From NCBI RefSeq assembly GCF_030718995.1, contig NZ_CP132204.1:310001-374000 (forward strand): a stretch of 64,000 nucleotides of DNA. The letters run 5' to 3'. Of this stretch, positions 1 through 11,195 are shown piece by piece. The position numbers and the translations under genes were made by a program. A model generated the notes under the pieces. The model searched no databases and was not told the DNA's origin. It saw only the letters and a program-made list of their open reading frames with translations. This DNA comes from Arthrobacter oryzae. GTDB lineage: Bacteria > Actinomycetota > Actinomycetes > Actinomycetales > Micrococcaceae. Each line of letters opens with the position of its first letter. Positions within the stretch are counted from its first letter, which is position 1.

Positions 1-1585
1 AGCCATCGGCTTCGCTGTAGTCCACGTCCGTATCCGCGAACCCCAGGCCGGCGAGTTCCGGGGTGGAACGGCGCAGCGCCGTCAGCGCACGGTAGAGCTC
101 CAGGAGGCGGGCGTGGTCGCCCTGCTCGGCCTCGGCCCAGTTCAGTTTCGACCGGTTGAAGGTCTCCGGGTCCTGGGGATCGGGCACGACGGCGGGATCC
201 CACCCCATCCGTTCGAACTCCTTGATGCGGCCTTCCGCCGTCGCCTTACCCAGTTCCGGTTCCGGATGGGACGTGAAGAACTGCCACGGCGTGGTGGCAC
301 CGTATTCCTCCCCCATGAAGAGCATGGGGGTGAACGGGGACGTCAGCGTGAGAACGGCGGCCAGGGCAAGCTGGCCGTAGGACAGCGACTGGGAGAGCCG
401 GTCCCCGGTGGCGCGGTTGCCGATCTGGTCGTGGTTCTGGCTGCAGACCACCAGGGCGGCCGGGTGCACCAGTTCGGTGTTGATGGGCCGTCCGTGGTGC
501 CGGCCGCGGAAGCTGGAGTAGCTGCCGTCGTGGAAGAAGCCGTCGCGCAGCACCTTGGCCAGGGCGCCCAGCGAGTCAAAATCGCTGTAATACCCTGCGG
601 TCTCGCCGCTGATGTTCACGTGCACGGCGTGGTGGAAGTCGTCGCTCCACTGCCCCTCCAGCCCGTACCCGTTGGCGTCGCGGGGATACAGCAGGCGGGG
701 GTTGTTGAGGTCGGACTCCGCGATCATGGTGATCGGACGGCCGGTTTCCGCCGCGACGGCGTCTCCCAGGGCCCCGAATTCCTCCAGGAGATGGACTGCC
801 CGCTCGTCCTTGAAGGCGTGCACGGCGTCGATCCGCAACCCGTCCACGTGGTAATCGCGAAGCCACATGGCAGCGTTGTCCAGGATGTAGCGACGGACCT
901 CGTCGGACCCTGCCGAATCCAGGTTCACCGAGTCGCCCCAGGTGTTCCCCTCCCCTGACTTCAGGTAGGGACCGAACTTCGGCAGATAGTTTCCGCTGGG
1001 ACCGAGGTGGTTGTAGACCACGTCCTGGATGACGCCCAGGCCTGCCTGGTGTGCGGCGTCCACGAAGCGCTGGTAGGCGGCGGGGCCGCCGTATCCTTCG
1101 TGGACGGCGTACCAGAGGACGCCGTCGTAGCCCCAGTTGTGGGTCCCGTTGAAGCCGTTGACGGGCAGGAGTTCCACAAAGTCGACGCCGAGGTCCTTGA
1201 GGTACCCCAGCTTCCCGGCGGCAGCTTCCAGGGTGCCCTCGGGAGTGAACGTGCCGATATGGAGTTCGTAGATGACGGCGCCCTGCAGTTCCCGGCCCGG
1301 CCAGTCCCCGTCCGCCCATTCATGGGCGGACGGATCAAAGGTCCGCGACAGGGAGTGGACGCCCTCAGGCTGGCGGCGGGAGCGGGGGTCCGGCAACGGG
1401 GTGGTGTCCGCCTCCGGCAGGTAACCGTAGAAAACTTCCCCTTCGGCCGGAGCGTCCGGGGCCGTCCACCAGCCCTCGCCGCGCTGGCTCATGGCGTATT
1501 CAGCGCCGTCGGCCAGCAAGGTGATGGCCGTGACGTTGGGGGCCCAGACGTCGAAGCGTCCGCTTCCGTTCACGGAAGGCGTCAT
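1..1585 (-). CDS. treZ: Malto-oligosyltrehalose trehalohydrolase TreZ (3' end outside window)
   Basis: Cytosolic GH13 enzyme that releases trehalose from maltooligosyl-trehalose made by TreY. About 528 residues are visible and the frame is still open at the left edge. An N-terminal carbohydrate-binding-like domain precedes the GH13 barrel. The barrel shows [11 protein letters not shown] (nucleophile Asp), MIAESD (acid/base Glu) and [11 protein letters not shown] (transition-state Asp). The ATG overlaps the treY stop as ATGA, so the two are translationally coupled. It is the last visible gene of glgX-treY-treZ. Family assignment is secure; only the C-terminus is unseen. Confidence 0.95.
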   Translation of the reverse strand, partial: MTPSVNGSGRFDVWAPNVTAITLLADGAEYAMSQRGEGWWTAPDAPAEGEVFYGYLPEADTTPLPDPRSRRQPEGVHSLSRTFDPSAHEWADGDWPGRELQGAVIYELHIGTFTPEGTLEAAAGKLGYLKDLGVDFVELLPVNGFNGTHNWGYDGVLWYAVHEGYGGPAAYQRFVDAAHQAGLGVIQDVVYNHLGPSGNYLPKFGPYLKSGEGNTWGDSVNLDSAGSDEVRRYILDNAAMWLRDYHVDGLRIDAVHAFKDERAVHLLEEFGALGDAVAAETGRPITMIAESDLNNPRLLYPRDANGYGLEGQWSDDFHHAVHVNISGETAGYYSDFDSLGALAKVLRDGFFHDGSYSSFRGRHHGRPINTELVHPAALVVCSQNHDQIGNRATGDRLSQSLSYGQLALAAVLTLTSPFTPMLFMGEEYGATTPWQFFTSHPEPELGKATAEGRIKEFERMGWDPAVVPDPQDPETFNRSKLNWAEAEQGDHARLLELYRALTALRRSTPELAGLGFADTDVDYSEADG

Positions 1586-3930
1586 CCGTCATTCTCCGAT
1601 CCAGTGGTAGGTACCAGCAGTGCAACGGGGTAGGTTGCCAGGAGGTCCGCAACAGCGACGGGCCCGGGCCCGAAGCTGTTGCCCGTGAATTCGTCCGTCA
1701 TGGCTGCCGGCATTTCCACCGACGTGTCCTGCCAGCCGCCGGACTGTTCCAGCCCCCGGGGCAGCCTGGTTGCCAGAGTCAGGGCCCCGGCGGACGCACC
1801 GGCGCCCCGGCTGAACGCGACCAGGTGCGCCGCCGCAGCACCGGTGGCCGTGATTGCCGTATAGCCCGTGAAGAGCTCGGTCCGGTCGCGCCGGAGCCGG
1901 AGCGCGCGGGAGGTCACCAGCAGTTTGGCCGCCTCGTCCCTGTACGACGCCGGACGCTCACCGGCGTCGAGGGCGTCCAGTGCCCGCTGCCGGGCGGCAA
2001 AGTCGACGGTGCGGCGGTTGTCCGGGTCGGTGAGGGAACGGTCCCAGAACTCGGTGCCCTGGTACACGTCCGGGACGCCCGGCATGGTCAGCTGCACGAG
2101 TTTCGCGGACAGCGCGTTGGCGGCGCCGTACGGTTCCAGGAGCGCCACGAAGGCCTCCAGTTCCGCACGGACCTCGGGGTTGTCGAACGCGGCGTCGACG
2201 GCGGCGGCCAGCTTCTGCTCGAACGCCTCGTTCGGGTCCAGCCAGTCGGTCGAATTACCGGCTTCGCGGGCCGCCTTGGTGGCGTACTGCTGCAGGCGTT
2301 CCCGGGAGGCCGGCCATGCGCCGGCAATGGCCTGCCACAGCAGGCTGGCCAACGGTCCGTCAGGAAGCGGCGCCAGTTCCTGGAGTCTGGCCAGGACACG
2401 GTCCCATTCGGCCACGAACTCGGAGATCACGGAAATCCGGGCACGGGTGTCCTCGCTGCGCTTGGTGTCGTGCGTGCTGAGCGTGGTCATCGAAAGGGGC
2501 AAGTGGGCTTCCCGCCGCACCATCCGCCGGTGGAACTCCGCCGGGTCCAGTGCGAACTCGGTGGGATCGGCGCCCACCTCCGTCAGGGTTCCCAGCCGGG
2601 TGTAGCGGAAGAACGCGGTGTCCTCCACGCCCTTGGCCATCACCATGCCGGAGGTCTGCTGGAACCGCTGTGCCAGCGGTGAGTCGGCATCCAGCAGCAA
2701 CGGCTGCAGCAGGTCCACGGCCCGTGCAAGGTCGGGGCGCCGCCGGGCGGCGAGGCTGCAGGCTTCCTTGAGGACTTCCTCGCCGTACGGGAGGTAGGTC
2801 CGGTACACGGGAAAAGCTGCGATGATCTCGGAGATCGCGTCCGCTGCGAGCTCGGCATCCACTCCGGTCGCGGCGGAAACCGTTCCGGCGGGAAGAAGCC
2901 GCGCCAGCCGGAGGATCTCCGAATGCAGGATGCCGTCGGTGATCCGGCGTTTGGTGAGCCGGATCATTTCCTCGTAATCCGCGGGTTCCCCGGCGCGCAG
3001 CCTGCCGTCCAGCTGGTCGAGGGCCTGCTGCGCAGAGGCGTCCACGAACAGCCGGTCCACGTCGGCCAGTGCGTCGTAGCCGGTGGTCCCTTCGCATTCG
3101 AAGGACGCCGGAAGCTCCTCCCCCGGTTCCAGGATTTTCTCGATCAGCAGGTACCTGCCGCCCGTGGCTTCGCGAAGGCGCCGCAGGTAGCCCTCCGGGT
3201 CGGCCAGGCCGTCAGGGTGGTCAATCCGGAGGCCGTCCGCCAGCCCTTCGCGGAACCAGCGGACCACCTCCTCATGGGCTTCGTCGAAAACCCGGGGAAC
3301 TTCCACCCGGACACCCGCCAGCGTGTTCACGGCGAAGAACCGGCGGTAGTTGAGGTCGTTGTCCGCGCGGCGCCAGCCCACCAGCTCGTAGTTCTGGCGG
3401 GCGTGGACGTCACGGGGGTCGTCCCCGTCGGTGAAACTGCCGTCCGCCAGCGGGAACCGGTGGTCGTAGTACCGCAGCTCGCCGTCGCGGATTTCCAGCT
3501 TGTCCAGGTCGTCGTCGCTCCCCAGCACCGGGAGCCGGACGCGTCCGCCGCCGAAGTCCCAGTCGACGTCGAACGCCTCGGCGTAACGGGACTGTTTGCC
3601 CTCCTTGAGCAGCGACCACCACCAGGGGTTCTGGTACGGCGAGGCCACGCCCACGTGGTTGGGCACAATGTCCACGAGCACACCCATGCCGGCGTTCCGG
3701 GCTGCCTTGGACACGGCGGCGAGGCCTTCCGGGCCGCCGCGGTCGGGATCCACCGCGGACGGGTCGGTGACGTCATACCCGTGGTCCGAACCTTTTTCCG
3801 CGGTCAGGATCGGGGACAGGTAGATCCAGTCCACGCCCAGCGACTTCAGGTACGGGACCTTGGCGGCCGCGTCCTGGAGTGTGAAGGACGGACGGATCTG
3901 GAGCCGGTAGGTGGAGACGGGCGTCCTCAT
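1582..3930 (-). CDS. treY: Malto-oligosyltrehalose synthase TreY
   Basis: 782-residue GH13 enzyme that turns the reducing-end alpha-1,4 bond of maltooligosaccharides into an alpha,alpha-1,1 bond, giving maltooligosyl-trehalose. It starts with the TreY-typical STYRLQI segment and [16 protein letters not shown] holds the nucleophile Asp, LIEKIL the acid/base Glu and [10 protein letters not shown] the third carboxylate. Length is normal for the family. Its ATG overlaps the end of glgX (ATGA) and its stop overlaps the start of treZ (ATGA), so the three genes form one coupled operon for making trehalose from glycogen. Confidence 0.96.
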   Translation of the reverse strand: MRTPVSTYRLQIRPSFTLQDAAAKVPYLKSLGVDWIYLSPILTAEKGSDHGYDVTDPSAVDPDRGGPEGLAAVSKAARNAGMGVLVDIVPNHVGVASPYQNPWWWSLLKEGKQSRYAEAFDVDWDFGGGRVRLPVLGSDDDLDKLEIRDGELRYYDHRFPLADGSFTDGDDPRDVHARQNYELVGWRRADNDLNYRRFFAVNTLAGVRVEVPRVFDEAHEEVVRWFREGLADGLRIDHPDGLADPEGYLRRLREATGGRYLLIEKILEPGEELPASFECEGTTGYDALADVDRLFVDASAQQALDQLDGRLRAGEPADYEEMIRLTKRRITDGILHSEILRLARLLPAGTVSAATGVDAELAADAISEIIAAFPVYRTYLPYGEEVLKEACSLAARRRPDLARAVDLLQPLLLDADSPLAQRFQQTSGMVMAKGVEDTAFFRYTRLGTLTEVGADPTEFALDPAEFHRRMVRREAHLPLSMTTLSTHDTKRSEDTRARISVISEFVAEWDRVLARLQELAPLPDGPLASLLWQAIAGAWPASRERLQQYATKAAREAGNSTDWLDPNEAFEQKLAAAVDAAFDNPEVRAELEAFVALLEPYGAANALSAKLVQLTMPGVPDVYQGTEFWDRSLTDPDNRRTVDFAARQRALDALDAGERPASYRDEAAKLLVTSRALRLRRDRTELFTGYTAITATGAAAAHLVAFSRGAGASAGALTLATRLPRGLEQSGGWQDTSVEMPAAMTDEFTGNSFGPGPVAVADLLATYPVALLVPTTGSENDG

Positions 3931-6182
3931 GAATCAGCCTTGCCCTTCGCCTTGACCTTCCTTATTTGGGCAGGTTCCGCGATGGCCGGGGTGGTCAGCG
4001 ACTCGGTCTCGCTGGTGCTGGTCTGCGAGAGCGCCGCCAACGATGCCGCCACCGAGTGGTCCGGTTCGGTCTCCGGAACGCTGTGTGCGCGGAGCACCAC
4101 CAGGGATTTGGCGGCAACGGGCAGGGCATCTCCGGCTTCTACCGGTTCGGTGTCGGCGTTCTGGCCTGCCGTGTCGATGATGATGTCCCAGGCGGGAGCG
4201 TATTCGTCGGACGGCAGCGTGAACTTCACTTCGTCGTCGTGCGCGTTGAAATAGAGCACGAAGTTGACGTCGGTGATCCGGCGGCCGCGTTCGTCACGGC
4301 CGCGGATTCCGTCGCCGTTGAGGAACATGCCCACCGAACGGCCGAAGCCGCTGTCCCAGTCCTCGGGCTTCATGGTGGAGCCGTCAACGTCCAGCCACTC
4401 GATGTCCGGAAGCCGCTCGCCCTCGCCGCGGAGCACCGGCCTGCCGTCGAAGAAGCGGCTGCGGCGGAAGGTGGGGTGCTTGTGCCGCAGCGCGTTGACG
4501 GCCGCGGTGAATTCCACCAGCGGCTGGTCCACGTTGTCCCAGTTGATCCAGGTCAGTTCCGAATCCTGGCAGTAGCCGTTGTTGTTGCCCTGCTGCGTGC
4601 GGCCCATTTCGTCGCCATGGAGGATCATGGGCACGCCCTGCGAGAGGAGCAGCGAGGCGATGAAGTTGCGCTGCTGCCGGGCACGGAGGGCCAGGACCTT
4701 GGGATCGTCCGTGGGGCCTTCGGCGCCGCAGTTCCACGAGCGGTTGTGCGATTCGCCGTCGTTGTTGCCTTCGCCGTTGGCATCGTTGTGCTTCTCGTTG
4801 TAGGACACCAGGTCCGACAACGTGAAGCCGTCGTGGGCGGTGACGAAGTTGATCGAGGCGACCGGGCGTCGGCCGGAGTGCTCGTAGAGGTCGGCGGAGC
4901 CGGTGATCCTCGAGGCGAATTCGCCGAGGGTTGCCGGTTCTCCGCGCCAGAAGTCGCGGACGGTGTCGCGGTACTTGCCGTTCCATTCCGTCCACTGCGG
5001 CGGGAAGTTGCCCACCTGGTAGCCGCCGGGGCCAACGTCCCACGGCTCGGCAATCAGCTTGACCTGGGACACTACCGGGTCCTGCTGGATAAGTTCGAAG
5101 AAGGTGGACAGCTTGTCCACATCGTAGAATTCGCGGGCCAGGGTGGAGGCGAGGTCGAAACGGAAGCCGTCAACGTGCATCTCCGTGACCCAGTAACGGA
5201 GCGAATCCATCAGGAGCTGCAGGGAGTGGGGGTGCCGGACGTTGAGCGAGTTGCCGGTGCCCGTGTAGTCCATGTAGTGCTTCTCGTCGCCGTCCATGAG
5301 CCGGTAGTAGGCGGCGTTGTCGATGCCCTTGAAGGACAGGGTGGGGCCCAGGTGGTTGCCCTCGGCCGTGTGGTTGTACACAACGTCGAGGATTACCTCG
5401 ATGCCCGCCTGGTGCAGCGAGCGGACCATGGCCTTGAAGTCCTGCACCTGCTGGCCGGTGTCACCGGTGGAGCTGTAGCTGTTGTGCGGGGCGAAGAAGC
5501 CGATGGTGTTGTAGCCCCAGTAGTTGTTCAGTCCCTTGTCTTCCAGGATGCCGTCGTTGACGAACTGGTGCACCGGCATGAGCTCGATGGCCGTGACGCC
5601 CAGCTTCTGGAGGTGGGAGATGACCGAGGGGTGGGCCACGCCGGCGTAGGTGCCGCGCTGGTCCTCGGGGACCTCGGGGTGCAGCTTGGTGAGGCCCTTG
5701 ACGTGGGCCTCGTAGATCACGGACTTGTGGTACGGAACCCTGGGCAGGTGGTCACCGTCCCAGTCGAAGAACGGGTTGATCACCACGCCCATCATCATGT
5801 GCGGGGCCGAATCTGCATCGTTGCGCGAATCGGGATCGCCCATGTTGTACGAGAACAGCGCAGGGTCCCAGTCGATCTGGCCGTGAACGGCCTTCGCGTA
5901 GGGGTCCAGCAGCAGTTTGTTCGGGTTGAACCGGTTTCCGGACGCGGGATCGTACGGCCCGTGGACCCGGTACCCGTATTTCTGGCCGGGCTGGATGTGG
6001 GGAAGGTAGCAGTGCCAGACGTAGCCGTCTACCTCGAGGAGTTCGATCCGGGTCTCAGCACCCTTGTCGTCGAAAAGGCACAGTTCCACCTTTTCAGCCC
6101 TTTCGCTGAACAGCGCAAAGTTCGTGCCAGTGCCGTTAAAGGTGGCTCCCAGCGGGTAAGCCGATCCGGGCCAGACTTCCAT
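3927..6182 (-). CDS. glgX: Glycogen debranching enzyme GlgX/TreX
   Basis: 751-residue GH13 isoamylase-type enzyme that hydrolyses alpha-1,6 branches of glycogen, supplying linear maltooligosaccharides to TreY and TreZ. The N-terminal CBM48-like domain begins with [18 protein letters not shown]. Catalytic segments are [10 protein letters not shown] (nucleophile), LIAEPWDVG (acid/base) and [10 protein letters not shown]. The C-terminus has a charged tail of about 50 residues ending in a Lys-rich stretch. ATG at 6182 follows GAGGAG. First gene of the trehalose operon; a possible promoter lies at 6240-6268. Confidence 0.96.
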   Translation of the reverse strand: MEVWPGSAYPLGATFNGTGTNFALFSERAEKVELCLFDDKGAETRIELLEVDGYVWHCYLPHIQPGQKYGYRVHGPYDPASGNRFNPNKLLLDPYAKAVHGQIDWDPALFSYNMGDPDSRNDADSAPHMMMGVVINPFFDWDGDHLPRVPYHKSVIYEAHVKGLTKLHPEVPEDQRGTYAGVAHPSVISHLQKLGVTAIELMPVHQFVNDGILEDKGLNNYWGYNTIGFFAPHNSYSSTGDTGQQVQDFKAMVRSLHQAGIEVILDVVYNHTAEGNHLGPTLSFKGIDNAAYYRLMDGDEKHYMDYTGTGNSLNVRHPHSLQLLMDSLRYWVTEMHVDGFRFDLASTLAREFYDVDKLSTFFELIQQDPVVSQVKLIAEPWDVGPGGYQVGNFPPQWTEWNGKYRDTVRDFWRGEPATLGEFASRITGSADLYEHSGRRPVASINFVTAHDGFTLSDLVSYNEKHNDANGEGNNDGESHNRSWNCGAEGPTDDPKVLALRARQQRNFIASLLLSQGVPMILHGDEMGRTQQGNNNGYCQDSELTWINWDNVDQPLVEFTAAVNALRHKHPTFRRSRFFDGRPVLRGEGERLPDIEWLDVDGSTMKPEDWDSGFGRSVGMFLNGDGIRGRDERGRRITDVNFVLYFNAHDDEVKFTLPSDEYAPAWDIIIDTAGQNADTEPVEAGDALPVAAKSLVVLRAHSVPETEPDHSVAASLAALSQTSTSETESLTTPAIAEPAQIRKVKAKGKADS

Positions 6183-6239
6183 GTGTACTCCTCGTGCGTA
6201 ACGAATAAATCTCTAGACAGACTACTAGTAAGCAGGTTT

Positions 6240-6268
6240 ACTATCGGTGTTCCTGCGCCCTGCGCCAA
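6240..6268 (-). promoter_or_regulatory. Candidate sigma-70 type promoter for glgX-treY-treZ
   Basis: Read on the minus strand, TTGGCG (6268-6263) and GATAGT (6245-6240) are separated by 17 bases, giving a leader of about 55 nt before the glgX ATG. The match to -35/-10 consensus is moderate, and the call rests only on spacing and position. Confidence 0.35.
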
Positions 6269-6272
6269 ATCA

Positions 6273-7787
6273 TTACAAAGTCCGCATCACCTCGGGAAGG
6301 CAGGCCGCGATGGCACCGGCGGTCACCGGTCCGCCATTCGAGGCAAGGGTTCCGGCGCGGCCGTGCAGGCTTGCAGCCACTGCCCCAATGGCCGCCCAGC
6401 GCTGGTCCGCGGAGATCCCGCAGGCTTCAAACTTTTCCTCGTCGTCCGAATGCTGGGCCAGCAGGGAACCAAGTACTCCAGACAGCACATCACCGCTTCC
6501 GGCCGTGGCCATCCACGGCGTGGCTTCGGCCTGGCTGAAGACGGGGCCCGACGGCGCGGCCACCAGGGTGGTGGCGCCCTTCAGCAGCACGGTGGCACCG
6601 GTCCTTTCGGCGGCCCGGCGCACAGCGTCAAGTGTTGCCCCGTCCACGCCCTGCCGCCCGAGGTCGATCCCGTAGCGCTGCAGGAGGCGGGCCAGCTCAC
6701 CGCCATGCGGCGTCAGCACCACGTGGCGCGCCAGGACGTCAGGGAGGGCCGGCAGCGCTCCGGCGTCGGCGGCCACCGGCAGTCCGGTCTCCACCGCGTC
6801 TCGCACGCGCTGCAGCTGCTGGTCGTCGCCGTCAGCGATCCCCGATCCAACCAGCCAGGCCTGGACATGCGCGTCGGCAACGTTGTCCGGGCCGCACACC
6901 ACCTCAGGGCAGGCCTGCCGGACCAGCCGGGTTGCCTCCGGCGGGCCCAGGTACCTGACCATTCCGGCGCCCGCAGCGAGGGCACCCCGACAGGCGAGGA
7001 CCGCGGCACCCGGGTACTGTTCCGAGCCAGCCACGACACCCAGGACTCCCCTGGTGTACTTGTGGGAGCGGCGCGCCGGCGGGGGCAGCAGCCGGGCAAG
7101 GTCGGCGGATTCGAGGCGCCGCAATGCAGGCGGCGGCAGTTCGCCTTCGATCCCGATGGGGATGACCAGCACGCGTCCGGCATGGTCGGCGCCGGGATCG
7201 GCGAGCAGGCCGGCCTTGGCCCCTCCGAAAGTCACGGTGGCGTCTGCGGAAAGCACGGGGTCAAAGGCTTCGCCGGTGTCCGCGTTCACGCCGCTGGGAA
7301 TGTCGCAGGCCACCACAACTCCGTGCGGTCCGCTGTTCAGCTTCCCGATCAGGGACGCCGCGGCGCCGCGGAGGCCTCCTTGGGCGCCGGTCCCCAGCAC
7401 GGCATCAATCACGACGTCGGCGCCGGCGGCGGCCGCTGCCAGCTCGCCTGCGTTGTGGTCGGTGAGGATCCGGGCCCGTCCGCCGGCCCGTTCAAAGGCG
7501 GCCAGCCCGTCAGGGTGTGCTTCGCCGGCGGTGAGAACCGCCGTCGTGCGCATTCCGCGGGCAGCCAGGAAAGCGGCGGCGAAGAGCCCGTCTCCGCCGT
7601 TGTTGCCTTTGCCTGCCAGCACCGCAACGCTCGCGCCGTAGGGGCGGATCCCGCGCGAAACAAGCTCACGGATCACGGCGTTGGCCAGGCCGTAGGCTGC
7701 GCGTTGCATGAGAACAGCGCCCGCACCAACAGTAAGAAGGGGCCTTTCGGCTTCGCGAATCTGTGTGCCGGTGTAGGCGCTGATCAT
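6273..7787 (-). CDS. nnr: Bifunctional NAD(P)H-hydrate epimerase / ADP-dependent NAD(P)H-hydrate dehydratase
   Basis: 504-residue metabolite-repair enzyme that epimerises and dehydrates damaged NADHX/NADPHX back to NAD(P)H. The N-terminal YjeF_N domain (about residues 1-220) has GKGNNGGDG. The C-terminal carbohydrate-kinase-like domain (about 230-500) has TPHGGELARL and TAGSGDVLSGV, the ADP/NADPHX-binding signatures. Both halves are complete. It lies 57 nt downstream of acpS on the same strand, in the order glmS-acpS-nnr that is common in actinobacteria. Confidence 0.94.
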   Translation of the reverse strand: MISAYTGTQIREAERPLLTVGAGAVLMQRAAYGLANAVIRELVSRGIRPYGASVAVLAGKGNNGGDGLFAAAFLAARGMRTTAVLTAGEAHPDGLAAFERAGGRARILTDHNAGELAAAAAGADVVIDAVLGTGAQGGLRGAAASLIGKLNSGPHGVVVACDIPSGVNADTGEAFDPVLSADATVTFGGAKAGLLADPGADHAGRVLVIPIGIEGELPPPALRRLESADLARLLPPPARRSHKYTRGVLGVVAGSEQYPGAAVLACRGALAAGAGMVRYLGPPEATRLVRQACPEVVCGPDNVADAHVQAWLVGSGIADGDDQQLQRVRDAVETGLPVAADAGALPALPDVLARHVVLTPHGGELARLLQRYGIDLGRQGVDGATLDAVRRAAERTGATVLLKGATTLVAAPSGPVFSQAEATPWMATAGSGDVLSGVLGSLLAQHSDDEEKFEACGISADQRWAAIGAVAASLHGRAGTLASNGGPVTAGAIAACLPEVMRTL

Positions 7788-7844
7788 GGGTTCAGTCCAA
7801 TCGGTGCTGGGTCCGCTGCGGGCTGTCAGGTGGTGAGTCCGCGC

Positions 7845-8192
7845 TTACCCTTCCGCGAGGACGGTCGCCGTGGCGATTCCGCCGTCGTGGCTCATCGAGA
7901 GGTGCCAGCGTTTGACGCCCTTGGACTCGGCGACTGCCAGCACGGTGCCCTTGACCTGGACGGTGGGACCGTTCTGGTCCAGGCCGATCCAGCAGTCCTG
8001 CCAGTTCATGCCCGCGGGTGCGCCAAGGACCTTGGCCACGGCTTCCTTGGCCGCGAAACGCGCGGCCAGGGAGCGGGTGTTCAGTTCGCGCTCGGCCGGG
8101 ACGAACAGCCGGTCCCGGAGCCCGGGGGTCCGTTCCAGCTGCCGGCCGAACCGTTCAATGTCTACGACGTCTACGCCAATGCCAACAATCAT
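7845..8192 (-). CDS. acpS: Holo-[acyl-carrier-protein] synthase AcpS
   Basis: 115-residue phosphopantetheinyl transferase that moves 4'-phosphopantetheine from CoA to the serine of apo-ACP, activating fatty-acid synthesis. The start is typical ([15 protein letters not shown], with the Mg-binding Asp), followed by [13 protein letters not shown] with the conserved Glu and Lys. [14 protein letters not shown] closes the fold. Length is normal for the trimeric AcpS type. It begins 5 nt after the glmS stop, so co-transcription is likely. Confidence 0.96.
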   Translation of the reverse strand: MIVGIGVDVVDIERFGRQLERTPGLRDRLFVPAERELNTRSLAARFAAKEAVAKVLGAPAGMNWQDCWIGLDQNGPTVQVKGTVLAVAESKGVKRWHLSMSHDGGIATATVLAEG

Positions 8193-8197
8193 GCGGC

Positions 8198-10090
8198 TTA
8201 TTCTACGGTCACGCTCTTGGCAAGGTTGCGTGGCTGGTCCACGTCGTATCCCTTGGCCGTGGCAAGTTCGAGGGCGAAGATCTGCAGCGGAACGGCGGCC
8301 AGCAGGGGCGCGAGGAGCGTGGGCGTCTCGGGGATGTAGAAGACGTGCTCGGCGTACGCCTTGACTGCTTCGTCGCCTTCCTCGGCGATGACGATGGTCT
8401 TCGCACCGCGGGCCCGGACCTCCTGGATGTTGGAGACCACCTTGGCGTGCAGCGAGTTCCGGCCGCGCGGGGACGGGACCACCACGAATACCGGCTGGCC
8501 CTCCTCGATCAGCGCGATCGGTCCGTGCTTCAGCTCGCCGGCGGCAAAGCCTTCAGCGTGGATGTACGCCAGTTCTTTGAGCTTGAGCGCGCCCTCCATG
8601 GCCACCGGGAACCCGACGTGACGGCCCAGGAACAGCACCGACTTGGCGCCGGACATGGACCGGGCCAGCTCCTTGATCTCGTCCGCGTGGTCCAGGACCT
8701 GCTGGATCTTCGCCGGGACCTTGCCGAGGTCGGCCAGGATGTCCTTGATCTCGCCTTGGAACTTGTTGCCGCGCAGCTGTGCCAAATAGAGGCCCAGCAG
8801 GTAGGCCGCAGTGATCTGCGCCAGGAAGGCCTTGGTGGATGCCACCGCGATCTCCGGCCCGGCGTGGGTGTAGAGCACGGCGTCTGATTCGCGCGGAATG
8901 GTGGAGCCGTTGGTGTTGCAGATGGAGAGGGTCTTGGCGCCCTGTTCCTTGGCGTAGCGGACGGCCATCAGGGTGTCCATGGTCTCGCCGGACTGCGAGA
9001 TGGACACAATCAGCGTGTTCTCGTCCACGATCGGATCGCGGTAGCGGAACTCATGGGAGAGCTCCACCTCGGTGGCAATCCGGCACCAGTGCTCGATCGC
9101 GTACTTGGCCACCTGGCCGGAGTAGGCGGAGGTGCCGCAGGCGAGCACGATGATCTTGTTGATCTTCTTCAGGTGCTCCGGGTCGATGCGCATTTCATCG
9201 AGTGTCAGCTTGCCGTCAAGGTCCGAGCGGCCCAGCAGGGTGTTGGCCACGGCGTCGGGCTGGTCGTGGATTTCCTTCTCCATGAAGGACGGGTAGCCGC
9301 CCTTCTCGGCCGAGGCCGGGTCCCAGTCAACGTGGTATTCCTTGCCCTGCGCCGGGGCGCCGAAGAAGTCGGTGATCTCCACGGTGTCCGCGGTGATGGT
9401 CACGATCTGGTCCTGGCCCAGCTCCACGGCCCGGCGGGTGTAGTCGATGAAGCCGGAGACGTCCGAGCCGAGGAAGTTCTCCCCCTCGCCCAGGCCCACC
9501 ACGAGCGGGGAGTTGCGCCGGGCGGCTACGACGACGTCGGGCTGGTCCGCGTGCACGGCCAGCAGTGTGAAGGCGCCTTCAAGGCGCTGGCAGGCAAGCT
9601 GCATGGCCCTGGTCAGGCCGCCGTTGGAAACGTCACCGTTCAGCTTGTTCCGGAAGATGTCACCCAGCAGCGCGGCGGCCACCTCGGTGTCCGTCTCGGA
9701 CGCGAACACAGTGCCCTTTTCAAGCAGCTCCAGCTTGAGCTCGGCGAAGTTTTCGATGATGCCGTTGTGGATGAGGGCCAGCTTGCCGCCGTCGGACAGG
9801 TGCGGGTGCGCATTCTGGTCCGTGGGTCCGCCGTGCGTGGCCCAGCGGGTGTGCCCGATCCCGGTGACTGCATCCGGCAGCGGCGACTTTTCCAGTTCAG
9901 CGAGCAGGTTGCTCAGCTTTCCGGACTTCTTACGGGACGAAATGGTTCCGTCCGCCACCACAGCAACGCCCGCCGAGTCATATCCCCGGTACTCCAGACG
10001 GCGGAGTCCCTCAAGGACAACGTCCAACGCGCCGTGGCCAACATTTACCCGGCCTGACGAATGGCCTACGTATCCTACGATTCCACACAT
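8198..10090 (-). CDS. glmS: Glutamine-fructose-6-phosphate aminotransferase (isomerizing)
   Basis: 630-residue enzyme that forms glucosamine-6-phosphate from fructose-6-phosphate and glutamine, the first step to UDP-GlcNAc for peptidoglycan. [10 protein letters not shown] provides the Cys nucleophile of the N-terminal glutaminase; GHTRWATHG follows. Two SIS isomerase domains carry [19 protein letters not shown] and the C-terminal KSVTVE. glmM, the next pathway enzyme, lies at 12660-14018. The coaA gene diverges upstream. I saw no glmS ribozyme-like leader, as expected outside Firmicutes. Confidence 0.97.
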   Translation of the reverse strand: MCGIVGYVGHSSGRVNVGHGALDVVLEGLRRLEYRGYDSAGVAVVADGTISSRKKSGKLSNLLAELEKSPLPDAVTGIGHTRWATHGGPTDQNAHPHLSDGGKLALIHNGIIENFAELKLELLEKGTVFASETDTEVAAALLGDIFRNKLNGDVSNGGLTRAMQLACQRLEGAFTLLAVHADQPDVVVAARRNSPLVVGLGEGENFLGSDVSGFIDYTRRAVELGQDQIVTITADTVEITDFFGAPAQGKEYHVDWDPASAEKGGYPSFMEKEIHDQPDAVANTLLGRSDLDGKLTLDEMRIDPEHLKKINKIIVLACGTSAYSGQVAKYAIEHWCRIATEVELSHEFRYRDPIVDENTLIVSISQSGETMDTLMAVRYAKEQGAKTLSICNTNGSTIPRESDAVLYTHAGPEIAVASTKAFLAQITAAYLLGLYLAQLRGNKFQGEIKDILADLGKVPAKIQQVLDHADEIKELARSMSGAKSVLFLGRHVGFPVAMEGALKLKELAYIHAEGFAAGELKHGPIALIEEGQPVFVVVPSPRGRNSLHAKVVSNIQEVRARGAKTIVIAEEGDEAVKAYAEHVFYIPETPTLLAPLLAAVPLQIFALELATAKGYDVDQPRNLAKSVTVE

Positions 10091-10224
10091 AGAGCCAAGC
10101 TTATATGGAGTGGGGGTCCGCCGAGGTCTCGTGTGGCGCCTGCGACGGGGTGCCCGGGCGCCATTACGGCGGTTGCGACGCCCTCCATTTCGCTCTCAGC
10201 GTCGCGGCAGGCAGAATCTCTAAC

Positions 10225-11190
10225 GTGACTTTGCAACGCAATGAAGCGAATGGAGAGGGTGTCTCCCCGTTCGTGGAGCTGGACAGGCAGACCTGGTCCC
10301 GGCTCGCAGCCCAGATGGAACAGCCTCTGAACGAAGAGGACGTGGTCCGTCTCAGAGGGCTCGGTGATCCGCTGGACATGAAGGAAGTCCGCGAAGTCTA
10401 CTTGCCGCTCTCCCGGCTGCTTCACCTCTATGTGGAGGCCGCGGGCCAACTGCACTCTGCCACCACCACCTTCCTCGGCGAACAGACGCAGCGCACGCCC
10501 TTCGTGATCGGCGTGGCCGGATCCGTGGCCGTGGGAAAGTCCACCATCGCCCGCGTGCTCCGCGAGATGCTCCGCCGCTGGCCCGGCACACCCAACGTGG
10601 AGCTCATCACCACTGACGGGTTCCTCTATCCCCTGGCCGAACTCAAGCGCCGGCACCTCCTGGAACGCAAAGGCTTCCCGGAATCGTACGACCGCCGTGC
10701 ACTGCTCCGCTTCGTCAGTGAGATCAAGGGCGGGGCGGAAGAGGTCCGGGCTCCCTGGTATTCGCACGTTACGTACGACATCGTGCCCGGCAAGGAAGTG
10801 GTGGTCCGCCGGCCGGATGTGCTGATCGTGGAGGGCCTGAACGTCCTGGCGCCGGCCCGTCCGCGCCACGATGGCAAGCAGGGCCTGGCGCTGAGCGACT
10901 TCTTCGACTTTTCCATCTACGTGGACGCGAAGACCTCCTACATCGAGGAGTGGTACGTGGACCGGTTCCGCAAGCTCCGCACCACGGCGTTCGCCCAACC
11001 CGAATCTTACTTCCACCGCTACGCCACGCTGTCCGACGAGGAAGCCGAGATCACCGCCCGCGACATCTGGAAGCGGATCAACGAGCCCAACCTGGAGGAA
11101 AATGTTCTTCCGACGCGGGGCCGGGCGCAGCTGGTGCTGACTAAGGAAGCAGACCATTCCATCCGCCGCATGCTGCTGCGGAAGGTCTAG
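10225..11190 (+). CDS. coaA: Type I pantothenate kinase CoaA
   Basis: Phosphorylates pantothenate, the first and regulated step of CoA synthesis. The P-loop [12 protein letters not shown] is followed by TTDGFLYP and the C-terminal [14 protein letters not shown] segment of bacterial PanK-I. I chose the GTG at 10225 (321 residues) because it matches the family's usual length of about 310-320. The frame stays open upstream to 10105, but that extension looks unrelated and would cover the glmS-coaA promoter region. It is divergent from glmS and followed 5 nt later by the carboxypeptidase gene. Confidence 0.95.
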   Translation: MTLQRNEANGEGVSPFVELDRQTWSRLAAQMEQPLNEEDVVRLRGLGDPLDMKEVREVYLPLSRLLHLYVEAAGQLHSATTTFLGEQTQRTPFVIGVAGSVAVGKSTIARVLREMLRRWPGTPNVELITTDGFLYPLAELKRRHLLERKGFPESYDRRALLRFVSEIKGGAEEVRAPWYSHVTYDIVPGKEVVVRRPDVLIVEGLNVLAPARPRHDGKQGLALSDFFDFSIYVDAKTSYIEEWYVDRFRKLRTTAFAQPESYFHRYATLSDEEAEITARDIWKRINEPNLEENVLPTRGRAQLVLTKEADHSIRRMLLRKV

Positions 11191-11195
11191 CACAC

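Noticed and set aside
2923..4254. A 443-codon open frame on the plus strand
   Set aside because: Antisense shadow of treY and glgX without any domain.
3966..8339. A 1457-codon open frame on the plus strand
   Set aside because: It lies fully antisense to glgX, nnr and acpS, which have clear family motifs. Its composition is what a GC-rich antisense frame gives, with no recognisable domain.
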